A stretch of DNA of 64,000 bases, taken from assembly GCA_037127315.1 (NCBI GenBank), contig JBBBDQ010000227.1, positions 383,501 to 447,500 on the forward strand, written 5' to 3'. Both the position numbers and the translations under genes were made by a program. Each line of letters opens with the position of its first letter. Within the stretch, counting starts at the first letter, position 1. Positions 41,501 through 51,599 of the stretch are shown here, piece by piece. The notes beneath the pieces were generated by a model. It saw only the letters and a list, made by a program, of their open reading frames with translations. It was not told the origin of the DNA and did no database searches. This DNA is from Ascarosepion bandense (lineage: Eukaryota; Mollusca; Cephalopoda; Sepiida; Sepiidae).

Positions 41501-41770
41501 ATGTGCGTTGTGATGCAGTGGGTATCGGCTCGGAACGAGAAATTGGGCCGCCGAGTTCGAATTTCGGTTGAATTTCTGGCATTCACTTACCCACAAATAC
41601 TATTGGGAAAGGTATTAATCCGTTTATTTCCTCCAGTTATGGGTTAAATAATAGGGTAGATCGGGTTCTATAGCCTTGGCTGGCGACCAGTCTACCGCAG
41701 AAAGTAATGGCAACCTACTGCTGGATAATCGTCTGGCACTTAATCTTATAGCACTTAGCTGACTGACTGA
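41501..41770 (+). mobile_element. SINE-1
   Basis: Head ATGTGCGTTGTGATGCAGTG, body intact, tail shortened (the CCCAGTCAGTCATGTCTC part is deleted) and ending GACTGACTGA. Confidence 0.85.
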
Positions 41771-41905
41771 TCGGTTACACTCAACCCCGACAACCAAGAT
41801 TATAGCATCTTGTATTACGAAACTGACACTCATCTAGAAAATGACCAGTTTCGACGTTGCTTAACATCGGTGATCAGATGGAAACCGGTGTTTCAACGTG
41901 ATGTG
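41771..41905 (-). mobile_element. 5S-SINE
   Basis: On the minus strand: ACACCGGTTTCCATCTGATC, ACCGATGTTAAGCAACGTCG and GTAATACAAGATGCTATAAT, in the order of 5S rRNA from helix III to the 3' end. It shares the CACCGGTT start with the 11.7-kb copy, which argues for a common founder and not independent 5S pseudogenes. Directly adjoins a SINE-1 tail. Confidence 0.65.
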
Positions 41906-42179
41906 GCCTTGTATTTTGTCTTTAGTTTTTCAAAACAAGCGATGAAAACTTTCGTATAAAACTACTAGTTCCTCCAGATTTTGGTCAATTAGTTTATTGA
42001 AAATCATACGCATTATTGATCGATTCTCTGGTGGTTTCTCTTCACACTTGATCAATGAACAAATACAAAGATATTTTTACCTGTTCTATTTTCCGAATAA
42101 AAATAAATGTGAATTGAATTAAAAAACAAAAAAAAAAAATAAACTAAAGAAAAAAACAAAACAAACGCATACGATTATT
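41906..42179. other. unassigned spacer
   Basis: AT-rich, with an A-rich run at 42120-42165. Confidence 0.3.
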
Positions 42180-42668
42180 AGATATTTAGACCAGGTACAC
42201 TAGTAAGGCACAACGTCAAAATAATCACGTATCAAAATTTGGAGGTATCGAAATAGCCGTAGATTTATAACTATCCTCTTCATAATGAACCTCCACATAC
42301 CTGCGTTGACAGTCAGAATAAGTATTCGCTCGTACGTGGTTTGTCTTTCGCAAGGAGAACCACAGCCGGATATCCCCCGACTTCGACTCGCATCGGTTAC
42401 GGGCACGTGGGCTTTAATTCAATCTAGGAAAGAATCCGCCCTGGCTGTTAACTTCAGACCCAGAACGCTCTCCGCCCAAAGATGTCACTTCATCACTGCA
42501 ATGGCTGCTTATATAGCAAGAGATCAGCCTATCACATTGAGCGAGTTACACCCAGGTTTACAACCCTGCTGGATGACTAGCCACCTATCTCCAAAGAAAA
42601 TAAAAGCAATTGATGACCCAGCGTGTAGAATAGGGTTACATGGTACTGGCATGTCTCATAGGTAACAC
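42180..42668. other. GC-richer segment with a 126-codon frame
   Basis: The plus-strand frame 42285-42665 (MNLHIPALTVRISIRSYVV...) runs through balanced-composition DNA unlike its AT-rich flanks. I recognise no domain, signal peptide or membrane segment. A TATATAGCAAG lies inside it. It may be part of an unrecognised element (LTR or untranslated region) or a host exon. Confidence 0.3.
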
Positions 42669-42689
42669 GCATATATATATATATATATA

Positions 42690-43046
42690 GTGTATCAAAA
42701 ATATTTTTACAAACTTTGTAGGTGGGTTGCTCACACCAAAACAAAAACAAAAGTCCGTATAAAAAATATGTCCGTAAATCCTTCGTTTTTTAGTTATACA
42801 GTTTAAAGAGTCTTATACAGTTTAAAGAGAGTTTACGGTAGATGGTGCTGTTAATGTAGACGAAGATACATTTGTCATTCGTGTACATTTGTAGCTACTC
42901 TGTAGTTTAACGTTTAATGTGTGTAGTAGTAACTTCACTGAAATGGTCTAATAATGGCGGGATATTCATATATTTATATGGACTTTGTCCTTGTTTTGAT
43001 TTGAAGAATCCCTCCCGAAAGTTCGTAAAAGTAATTTTGATACGCC

Positions 43047-43047
<1 letters not shown>
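42690..43047. mobile_element. Tc1/mariner-type MITE in a TA microsatellite
   Basis: About 357 bp with terminal inverted repeats of roughly 35 bp: GTATCAAAAATATTTTTAC at left and GTAAAAGTAATTTTGATAC at right, continuing inward with AACTTTGTAGG/CCCGAAAGTT. (TA)n lies immediately outside both ends, fitting TA target choice. No transposase frame inside. Confidence 0.75.

Positions 43048-43097
<50 letters not shown>
43047..43097. repeat. (TA)n microsatellite
   Basis: Follows the MITE directly; with 42671-42690 it forms the TA flanks on the two sides. Confidence 0.95.
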
Positions 43098-43100
<3 letters not shown>

Positions 43101-43109
43101 TTCTTTAAC

Positions 43110-43596
43110 AGATTTTATTTTAACAGATTTTATTTAATGCCGAAAATGTAGAGTTTAAAGATATTTTTTTTAATGTTCGGTTATAGTAAGAAAGTTGATT
43201 TAGTCAGATTTTAACGAAAACTGAAGATGTCTTCTAGTTTGTTATTCAAATATGTATTGCTGGTAATTTTTTTCATTCAAAAATGTACGATGGCAATAAT
43301 TTTTTTTCTTGAAAAATATGTAATGGTAATAACTTATTTCTTAAAAAACGTATTGTTGGTTATATTTTTCCTTCAAAAGTGTCTATTTTTCTATAAAAAT
43401 ATTTTTTATACTTTTATAGTGTTTTGACCCCAGTTTGGGGTTAGCTATTTACCCATAGCTGGGACCCTAACAGGTGCTACCACTCCGGGTCAGAGTGAAC
43501 CTGCGAACAAAAGCAATTAAGAGGTGGTTCTATGCTTCTCACAGCCTCCCAATAAGAGGCCTTGCTGCTGGAAGCCGTTTACCGTCATATCCAGGA

Positions 43597-43602
<6 letters not shown>
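43110..43602 (+). repeat. dispersed repeat E
   Basis: Starts at TTTATTTAATGCCGAAAATG, has four internal AAAAATGTAT-TGGTAAT units and ends GTTTACCGTCATATCCAGGA, followed by (TA)n at 43603-43651. Confidence 0.7.
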
Positions 43603-43656
<54 letters not shown>

Positions 43657-43675
43657 ACATATTTTATATAATATT

Positions 43676-43965
43676 TTTCATTTAGAAATGAGTTATTTCA
43701 ACTACCTTTCGGTAACTTCAGGTGTTTTACAATAATAGGTATAATAAATATATAATAATACAATTTATAATAATTTATATAATTTTATATAATTCATTAT
43801 AGTATAATAACTGATATATTAATATTTATATAATGTATTATAGTATAATAATCTATAACATTACAATTTATAATAATAGTTATTGTAAATCGTCTGAAGA
43901 TGCCGAAAGGTTGAAACCTGGGTCGTGGAAATAACTCATTTCCAAATAAAACTATTTAAAAGTTC
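43676..43965. repeat. inverted-repeat element with hammerhead-like ends (1)
   Basis: About 290 bp, ends AAATGAGTTATTTCAACTAC at left and GTGGAAATAACTCATTTCC at right. Inside the right end is CTGAAGATGCCGAAAGGTTG followed by AAACC (43888-43912), inside the left its inverted, decayed counterpart. CTGAAGA and GAAA fit the hammerhead core, but the closing pair of stem II would be U-U and stem I is weak. Confidence 0.6.
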
Positions 43966-44026
43966 TATAATATAATTGTATTGAACACTGTGTACTGGTC
44001 TAATTTACTTATGACCAAAAACTAAC

Positions 44027-44027
<1 letters not shown>

Positions 44028-44086
<59 letters not shown>
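44028..44086. repeat. (TCTA)n microsatellite
   Basis: About 14 tandem tetranucleotides. Confidence 0.95.
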
Positions 44087-44087
<1 letters not shown>

Positions 44088-44288
44088 TAAACAAAAAAAA
44101 CTATGTTCCAGTGTCGAACAAACATCTTTTCAGAAGACCTAACACCTTCAAGAATAGAAACACCTGAACAAGAAAAAAAAAAGACAAAAAGGTAAACACA
44201 TACCAACCTAGTAACATGAACAGCGCCCAGATTATTTTGACAGATCGCAAGAGTGTGAATGTCAAGTAACGACTCGGGCTCCACTTTG

Positions 44289-44290
<2 letters not shown>

Positions 44291-44387
<97 letters not shown>

Positions 44388-44388
44388 A
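44291..44388. repeat. compound (CA)n(TCTA)n microsatellite
   Basis: (CA)26 joined directly to (TCTA)11. The tetranucleotide matches the one at 44028. Confidence 0.95.
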
Positions 44389-44404
44389 AACATTTTCTTA
44401 ATTT

Positions 44405-44770
44405 GGACATGAGTTATTTCCGCGACCTAGGTTTCAACCATTCAGTATCTTCAGACAATTTATAATCACCGATTTTTCAACGTAAAAAAATGGCTAAATA
44501 AATGATCGGAAGTTATGTTCAAATGTAATCACCCCTATAGATACATCTTGGGATCATACAAGCCTGGATGAAATTGTTTTAATATCCTTCAATAACTACT
44601 CCCTAATTTTGAAAACGTTCGGTTATTTAAAAATTCCAGTTACACGTTCGTAAAAATCTTTGTTGTACGTTTTGAAGAACTTTGGAAAATCAAAAGTAAT
44701 ATTAATATAAATTGCCTGAAGATACCAAAAGGTTGAAACCTAGGTTGCGGAAATAATTCATTTTCAAATG
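44405..44770. repeat. inverted-repeat element with hammerhead-like ends (2)
   Basis: Ends of about 55 bp are inverted copies: ATGAGTTATTTCCGCGACCT at left and GGTTGCGGAAATAATTCAT at right. CTGAAGATACCAAAAGGTTG followed by AAACCTAGG lies at 44709. Same family as 43676-43965, with different interior. No coding capacity. Confidence 0.65.
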
Positions 44771-45239
44771 AAAAACATTCAAAAGCTCTCCAATATAAAT
44801 ATATTGTACACTTTTTAATACAACTTGGTACTAGTCTAATTTGATTATGACCAAACACTAATTATATATATACACACATCCAACCTTACTATTACAGCTC
44901 TTGGTATGTCTAAACGTTCACCCATCTAGGTACTGACATTTTTTTATTCTGAAAAGCTTTAGGATTTCTGTGCCATATTTTCTGTCATGTTGTTAAAAGT
45001 TATATGATTAAGTATACTCATAGTTACATCAATTATCCAAAGAAATTAAATCATCTTTGCAGCTTTGATCAAAACAGAAATAGGGAGGAAATGACATTGT
45101 TAGGGAAATTATTTTTTTAAAATAAAACCTCGATAGAACCAAACAATTACTTTGCTATGTCACGGACTTCAGGAGGATCACCCTTAAAGTGGCTTCAACT
45201 AGTGTCGTAGATAATCAGAAAAGACTTTCCATACGACCA
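44771..45239. other. no gene recognised
   Basis: 44800-44870 repeats the ACTAGTCTAATTTGATTATG block also seen at 43997-44025, so the inverted-repeat elements sit in a locally duplicated context. Nothing else. Confidence 0.35.
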
Positions 45240-45630
45240 GACGATTGGTTGATTTTATTTAGCAGCATATCAACCCTTATGGGTTATTAAATATTTTAAC
45301 ACAATTTTATGGTTTCAACTAAATATATTTTGAACGCAGTTGTATGTCTTCAACCACAGATAAAATGTATTGCTGGTAATGTTTCTATAAATATGTATTA
45401 GATAATAGATCATTATTTTTTAATATAGATATGTATTTTATATTTCCATAGTATTTAATTTTTGTTTGGCGTGGGGTTCATCATTTGCTCATAGGTGGTA
45501 CTTTCACAGGTGATATCACCATGGATCAGGATAGACCTGGGAACAACAAAAATTAAGAGGTGGTTCCACGCTCCTCAAAACCTTCAGTATTGCGATCAGA
45601 GGGTTTAGTTTGCCGTCGTACCCAGGACAT
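45240..45630 (+). repeat. dispersed repeat E
   Basis: GCATATCAACCCTTATGGGT start and GTTTGCCGTCGTACCCAGGA end. A LINE-A insertion begins within a few bases of its right end. Confidence 0.7.
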
Positions 45631-45634
45631 TTTT

Positions 45635-46652
45635 TTAAAAATCATTTCACCCCGAGCAAGGCGGAAACGCCACTGATGTGCAGGGGGCTACGTAAATGTA
45701 AAAAGATTATGTAGAAAAGAGTGAGGAGTACAAACTAGTTAGAAAGGAACAATAGAAAGTCGAGAAAACAGGTGCGATGACAGATACATAGGTGGAGAGA
45801 AAGGGAAGGTTATACAGGGGTGGGGAGAGAGCTAGAGTCCAGTGGTTAGTAGATGAGTATTGACTTTGCATTTAAATTTCTGGAGGTTGTAGCCGTCAGG
45901 AAAGCAAGAATACGGAAGCGAGTTCCATAGGCGGGAAGTGCGAGAGAAGAAGCTGCAGGAGTAGAATTGTCGTTTGCATTTGGCTAACCTGACTGTGAAT
46001 GGGTGGGACCCAGTTGCCAGTCTGGTTGCGCGAGTAAACACCTGTTGAGGAGGCATCAGTGACTTAAGTTCGTCTGAGCAGAAGCCATGAAAGTATTTAT
46101 AGAAGAGACAAAGGGAGGCCACATTTCGACGATGGGGAAGCGGCTGCAGTCGAACCGCCAGATCAGTACCTATCATATTACAGACTCTCCTTTGGAGCCT
46201 GTCAAGAACACCGAGGAGAACGGCAGGGGCACCTGACCATAAATGGCAGTAGTGCTCCATGCACGGACGGATGGTTGACTTGTATATATGCAGGATGGAT
46301 TCAGGTGGAAAAAACATCCTGGATCAACATAGTGACCCAACTTTCTTAGCAGTAGATTTTGCTATGGATTCAATATAGTGGTTCCATTTGAGGTCTGAGG
46401 ACAGGGTAAGTCCGAGGAGGCGTAGTGCATTACTCTCCGGAAGAATCGCTTGGTCCATGCTTATAGGAGGCAGGAGAGGTTGCCTGTAATGGTTGACAGA
46501 CAACAGCTTGGTCTTAGATGAATTGAAGTTGACAAGCCACTTCTTGTCCCAGTTCACCACAGAATGTAGATCCCGCTCAAGGTCAGCAGCGAGATTATGT
46601 CTGTCCGCCACGACAGGTTTCTTACTGGTGCGGGAGTATATTGTAGTGTCAT
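45635..46652 (-). pseudogene. LINE-A, 5'-truncated, one nonsense mutation
   Basis: Very close to the 8.5-kb copy over its 3' 1 kb. Truncated just after motif C at 46652. The minus-strand frame is intact apart from one TGA at 46324-46326 where the young copy has CGA (Arg 618 counted from the ATG at 11069), so CRSRMFF became C-stop. This is a typical CpG transition. A tail at 45631-45638 is short. Confidence 0.9.
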
Positions 46653-46794
46653 AATGCGATAAAATCGTCGTGAAAAATCGAGCATGATTTTGGGGGCTCC
46701 GTCTTTTTATTCTCATTTTTCGCAGGTTTAATCAATGGTATTCTCAGCAGCATTTTATTTGCATTTATTTCTGTTGATTCTTCATCTGTGGAGA
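46653..46794. other. spacer merging into a LINE-B fragment
   Basis: From about 46765 (CTTCATCTGTGGAGAGATTT) the minus strand matches LINE-B in the SECWTIS region, which then forms half of each array unit that follows. Confidence 0.55.
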
Positions 46795-48345
46795 GATTTT
46801 CTCCGGCATTCACTGTCACACCGAAAAAACTGATATTACATAACAGTTTAGCACTCTGTTTTTTTAATCATTTCACCCCTAGCAAGGCAGCCATACCGCC
46901 AATGATGCGCAATGGTGGTATTCACTGTCATACAGAAAAACTGATATTACATAACAGTTTAGTACTCTGTTTTTTTTGGGTTTTTTTATCCTTTCACCCC
47001 TAGCAAGGCAGCCATACCGCCAATGATGCGCAATGGTGGTACTCACTGTCATACAGAAAAACTGATATTACATAACAGTTTAGTACTCTGTTTTTTTTTT
47101 GTTTTTTTTATCCTTTCACCCCTAGCAAGGCAGCCATACCGCCAATGGTGCGCAATGGTGGTATTCACTGTCATACAGAAAAACTGATATTACATAACAG
47201 TTTAGTACTCTGTTTTTTTTTAATTTTTTTATCCTTTCACCCCTAGCAAGGCAGCCATACCGCCATTGATGCGCAATGGTGGTATTCACTGTCATACAGA
47301 AAAACTGATATTACATAACAGTTTAGTACTCTGTTTTTTTTTTTTATCCTTTCACCCCTAGCAAGGCAGCCATACCGCCAATGGTGCGCAATGGTGGCAT
47401 TCACTGTCATACAGAAAAACTGATATTACATAACAGTTTAGTACTCTGTTTTTTTTTGTTTTTTTTTATCCTTTCACCCCTAGCAAGGCAGCCATACCGC
47501 CAATGGTGCGAAATGGTGGTATTCACTGTCATACAGAAAAACTGATATTACATAACAGTTTAGTACTCTGTTTTTTTTTTATCCTTTCACCCCTAGCAAG
47601 GCAGCCATACCGCCAATGGTGCGCAATGGTGGTATTCACTGTCATACAGAAAAACTGATATTACATAACAGTTTAGTACTCTGTTTTTTTTGTTTTTATC
47701 CTTTCACCCCTAGCAAGGCAGCCATACCGCCAATGGTGCGCAATGGTGGTATTCACTGTCATACAGAAAAACTGATATTACATAACAGTTTAGTACTCTG
47801 TTTTTTTTTTATGTTTTTATCCTTTCACCCCTAGCAAGGCAGCCATACCGCCAATGATGCGCAATGGTGGTATTCACTGTCATACAGAAAAACTGATATT
47901 ACATAACAGTTTAGTACTCTGTTTTTTTTTGTTTTTTTTATCCTTTCACCCCTAGCAAGGCAGCCATACCGCCAATGATGCGCAATGGTGGTATTCACTG
48001 TCATACAGAAAAACTGATATTACATAACAGTTTAGTACTCTGTTTTTTTTTGTTTTTTTTATCCTTTCACCCCTAGCAAGGCAGCCATACCGCCAATGAT
48101 GCGCAATGGTGGTATTCACTGTCATACAGAAAAACTGATATTACATAACAGTTTAGTACTCTGTTTTGTTTTTTTTTTTTATCCTTTCACCCCTAGCAAG
48201 GCAGCCATACCGCCAATGATGCGCAATGGTGGCATTCACTGTCATACAGAAAAACTGATATTACATAACAGTTTAGCACTGTTTTTTTATCCTTTCACCC
48301 CTAGCAAGGCAGCCACACCGCCAATGGCGAGCAGGGGATTACGTG
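46795..48345 (-). repeat. tandem array, 13 units of about 120 bp, from a LINE-B/LINE-A junction
   Basis: Each unit has two parts read on the plus strand. First, ATTCACTGTCATACAGAAAA to TTTAGTACTCTG is antisense LINE-B (the SVLQYGSECW region). Second, a T tract of 7-20 and TTTCACCCCTAGCAAGGC to GCGCAATGGTGG is the antisense LINE-A 3' end. LINE-A blocks start at about 46873, 46997, 47115, 47236, 47350, 47474, 47585, 47702, 47822, 47943, 48064, 48184 and 48293. Units differ mainly in T-tract length and a few substitutions. The last unit continues into the LINE-A body. Frames across it are artefacts. Confidence 0.93.
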
Positions 48346-48447
48346 GTAGAAAATTGATGAGAAAGAGGAACAGGTTATATAGTGAGTAAGAGAAGGATGA
48401 GAATACTGATGTTATGAGTGAAGCCCGGGAGAAAAGATGCAAGTCAG
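48293..48447 (-). pseudogene. LINE-A 3' UTR, left of the LTR-like insertion
   Basis: Continues from the last array unit through GGGGATTACGTGGTAGAAAA in the order of the 14.2-kb LINE-A copy until it is interrupted at 48447. Confidence 0.75.
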
Positions 48448-50220
48448 TGTTAGGGCGCCGCTCCTATTTGAATACTAATGGACTGTTCCCATTGCTATAT
48501 ATAGCAATGGTGGATTCTCTACAGGGAGAGTCGTACCGAATCACTAGACTGACGACTCTACGACACTGTCAGCTATCTGCCTTCGGGTAGAGGGCGCTCT
48601 CTGCTTCCGAGCAGAGGGCAATAACCCAGTCGTGGTTCCGCCGAAGGGTAGAAGCATGACTGGGCAAAAATAGACAGACATTTTTTGGCCGGGCCTTATA
48701 GCCCGGAAATCCCAGATATAAAATGACCATGTGTCATATGTTGCCCTTACTGGGAGGGACGACTAAATAATGAGTCGTACAGAGTCGCTGGACGACTCTA
48801 CGACACTGTCAGCCCTCTGCCTTCGGGCGGGGGGCGCTCTCTTCTTCCGAGCAGAGAGCAGTAACCCAGTCATGGTTCCGCCTAAGGGTATAGACACGAC
48901 TGGGCAAAAATAGACAGATATTTTTTGGCTGGACCATATAGCCCGGAAATCCCAGTCCAAACTGACCATGTGTCATATGTTGCCCTTACTGGGAGGGACA
49001 ACTCAATAATGAGTCGTACAGAGTCTCTAGACTGACGACTCTACGACACTGTCAGCCCTCTGCCTTCGGGTAGAGGGCGCTCTCTGCTTCCGAGCAGAGA
49101 GCAATAACCAAGTCGTGGTTCCGCCGAAGGGTAGAAGCACGACAGGGCAAAAATAGACAGACATTTTTTGGCCGGCCTTATAGCCCGGAAATCCCAGATA
49201 TAAACAGACCATGTGTCATATGTTGCCCTTACTGGGAGGGACGACTAAATAATGAGTCGTACAGAGTCGCTGGACGACTCTACGACACTGTCAGCCCTCT
49301 GCCTTCGGGCGGGGGGCGCTCTCTGCTTCCGAGCAAAGAGCAATAACCCAGTCGTGGCTCCGCCAAAGGGTAGAGACACGACTGGGCAAAAATAGACAGA
49401 CACTTTTTGGCTAGGCCATATAGCCCGGAAATCCCAGTCCAAACTGACCATGTGTCATATGTTGCCCTTACTGGGAGGGACAACTCAATAATGAGTCGTA
49501 CAGAGTCTCTAGACTGACGACTCTACGACACTGTCAGCCCTCTGCCTTCGGGTAGAGGGCGCTCTCTGCTTCCGAGCAGAGAGCAATAACCAAGTCGTGG
49601 TTCCGCCGAAGGGTAGAAGCACGACAGGGCAAAAATAGACAGACATTTTTTGGCCGGCCTTATAGCCCGGAAATCCCAGATATAAACAGACCATGTGTCA
49701 TATGTTGCCCTTACTGGGAGGGACGACTAAATAATGAGTCGTACAGAGTCGCTGGACGACACTACGACACTGTCAGCCCTCTGCCTTCGGGCGGGGGGCG
49801 CTCTCTGCTTCCGAGCAAAGAGCAATAACCCAGTCGTGGCTCCGCCGAAGGGTAGAAGCACGACTGGGCAAAAATAGACAGACATTTTTTGGCCGGGCCA
49901 TATAGCCCGGAAATCCCAGATATAAACTGACCATGTGTCATATGTTGCCCTTACTGGGAGGAACGACTAAATAATGAGTCGTACAGAGTCGTAGAGAGTC
50001 GCTTGAGAGTCAGTGCGAGTCAGTGAAGAGTTAGTCACACTTCCGGTGGTGTACCGGAAGTAATCACGTATACACACGTCTTACGACGGATTGGACTCTT
50101 GTATCTTTCTATTGTAAATATTACTAATCACTTCTGTACATACTAAACGTCTTTCCGCGGAATACAACTTATATTCTGATTCTGTTGTTGAATTATTCAT
50201 TTATACTTGGCGACATATAT
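48448..50220 (+). mobile_element. LTR-like insertion with internal higher-order repeats
   Basis: 1,773 bp inserted in LINE-A, flanked by GTCAG on both sides (48443-48447, 50221-50225). Aligning across it with the 14.36-kb LINE-A restores one uninterrupted copy. Begins TGTTAGGGCGCCGC. The last 180 bp has an LTR-like U5 look and ends TTATACTTGGCGACATATAT; TTGGCGAC is common near Ty3/Gypsy LTR ends and primer sites. Inner marks: a perfect 22-bp palindrome at 48489-48510, six 241-bp repeats, and a 9-bp-arm hairpin ACTTCCGGT/ACCGGAAGT at 50039-50061. No protein frame. Best reading: a solo LTR with an expanded U3. The non-canonical AT end leaves this open. Confidence 0.65.
48530..49975. repeat. six 241-bp units in a 482-bp A/B higher-order pattern
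   Basis: The CTTCGGG landmark recurs at 48581, 48821, 49064, 49303, 49546 and 49785. Spacings alternate (240, 243, 239, 243, 239), so two-unit spacing is 482-483. Type A has GGGTAGAGGGCGC and CCCAGATATAAA; type B has GGGCGGGGGGCGC and, except the last, CCCAGTCCAAAC. Segments 49027-49212 and 49509-49694 are identical. Each unit holds hairpins GCTCTCTGCT/AGCAGAGAGC with TCCG loop and CCCAGTCGTG/CACGACTGGG (not perfect in every unit). Frames inside are artefacts. Confidence 0.93.
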
Positions 50221-50530
50221 GTCAGTAAGATAGGAGATGACTATTGACCCTACATTTAAATTCTTGGAGATTGTAGCTGTCGGGGAAACAAGTATACGGA
50301 AGGGAATTCCGCAGGCAGGAAGTGCGAGAAAAGATGATAATAGAGTAGAAGTTGCGGTTATATTTGATTGGCTTCATTGTAAAAAAGTGGGGCCTAGTTG
50401 CTAGTTTAGTAGCTCGAGTAAATTCATATATAGGGGCACCAGTGAGCTAAGTTTATCGGAGCAGAATTCGTGAAAGTATTTGTAGAAGAGACATGGGGAA
50501 GCCACATTACACCGGTGAGAAAGTGATTGC
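50221..50530 (-). pseudogene. LINE-A continuation, right of the insertion
   Basis: Resumes at TAAGATAGGAGATGACTATT and runs through the end of the coding region (minus strand: FCSDKLSSL-like) to about 50530, where it is truncated. Confidence 0.75.
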
Positions 50531-50639
50531 ATTTTTTGTTTGTAATGATATTTTCATGTATTTCATACTTTGCTTAGATTTTGAAAAGCATCTTATTATG
50601 CGCTTTTATGAGCTATTTTAATGCGCTTTCGTATTTTGA

Positions 50640-51110
50640 ATAGCGAAAGATGCATTCGGAAAACTAAACAAAATATTAAGAAAAATAGAAAAGAGTGCTG
50701 AACTCTTATGTAATATCTTTCCTCCTATATAGCAGTGAATGTTGGACGATTTCCTCACAGACGAAGAAGAGAATTGAAGCAACTGAAATGTGCTTCTACA
50801 GATGATACAGAGAATACAGAGAGCAGCAACGAAATTTTAGAGAATATTGAAACAAAAACGACATTTATACGTAGCATCTGAAAGAGAGAGAGTTGACTAT
50901 AAGGAAAGAAGGATTAGAAAATTTGATACTCACAGATATTGAAGGTAAAACGGACCGAAGAAATCAATCCATAATCTAACGATCTTGTGCAAACTGATGG
51001 AAAAACAGGGTTAAGGATAGATTAAAAAAAAAGCTAAAATTTTCTAAGAGCTAAAAAAGACATGAAAGTGGAGAGATAACGTCCCGAATATACATATATA
51101 GAAGAATAAA
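50640..51110 (+). pseudogene. LINE-B fragment
   Basis: AKDAFGKLNKILRKI, then LLYSSECWTISSQTKKRIEA and weaker downstream blocks. Ends without a clear (GAA)n tail. Confidence 0.65.
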
Positions 51111-51395
51111 AACATTATTGTCTCTTCAGCCTAACAAACTTTGACAATTACTGTTGGCGAATAGGTGTGTCGCTTTTGGGGTCTTTTCCGAAAGTGGAAT
51201 CTACATTCTCAATGTAAGAAACTCTTCTCTTTTCCAGTGAGCGCATTTTTATCTACAAGTCATCCGGTTTCTCCCACGTGTCCATATCCTAAGCACAGCT
51301 GGGCCGACAAGCTGTTTACATGGCGGGGGCCAGCCACTGATATCAAGTGAAGGGGGAATTAAATCTAACATTTGTCTCTGCTTAGAAAAATGTTG
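51111..51395. other. unassigned
   Basis: A 61-codon frame at 51165-51350 has no motif. Confidence 0.3.
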
Positions 51396-51570
51396 TCACA
51401 TATTATTCGGTTCTCATGCATTATTTAGAGGTGCTTGATGAAATCCAAAGAAGAGTCAGCAATATTATATGTCTTGACCTGGCGTCTCAGCTTCAGTTGT
51501 TTCTCTGTGATTTTTCCATAAATATTTTCATGGTAATTGTTCGGATGAGCTTTTGACTATGGTACCAAAA
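51396..51570 (+). pseudogene. LINE-A fragment
   Basis: LDEIQRRVSNIICLDLASQL matches LDKLQRRVCNVIGTDLATRL of the young copy, followed by a degenerate FYKYFHG block. Confidence 0.65.
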
Positions 51571-51599
51571 CTTTAATTAATTTAAGCGCAGTACTAGAT

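Noticed and set aside
47616..48389. Repeated 30-40-residue peptide MVRNGGIHCHTEKLIL
   Set aside because: Frame through the antisense LINE junction array; it varies with T-tract length and has no gene structure.
48763..49694. Repeated 60-68-codon minus-strand frames
   Set aside because: Follow the 241-bp repeat period exactly and have no start context or domain.
48530..49975. CRISPR-like array of regularly spaced repeats
   Set aside because: Units are 241 bp and nearly identical along their whole length, with no short-repeat/unique-spacer alternation; the genome is animal-like.
48530..49975. Hammerhead ribozymes inside the 241-bp units
   Set aside because: GGAAAT and CTGACC words occur, but no CUGANGA motif with a matching GAAA.
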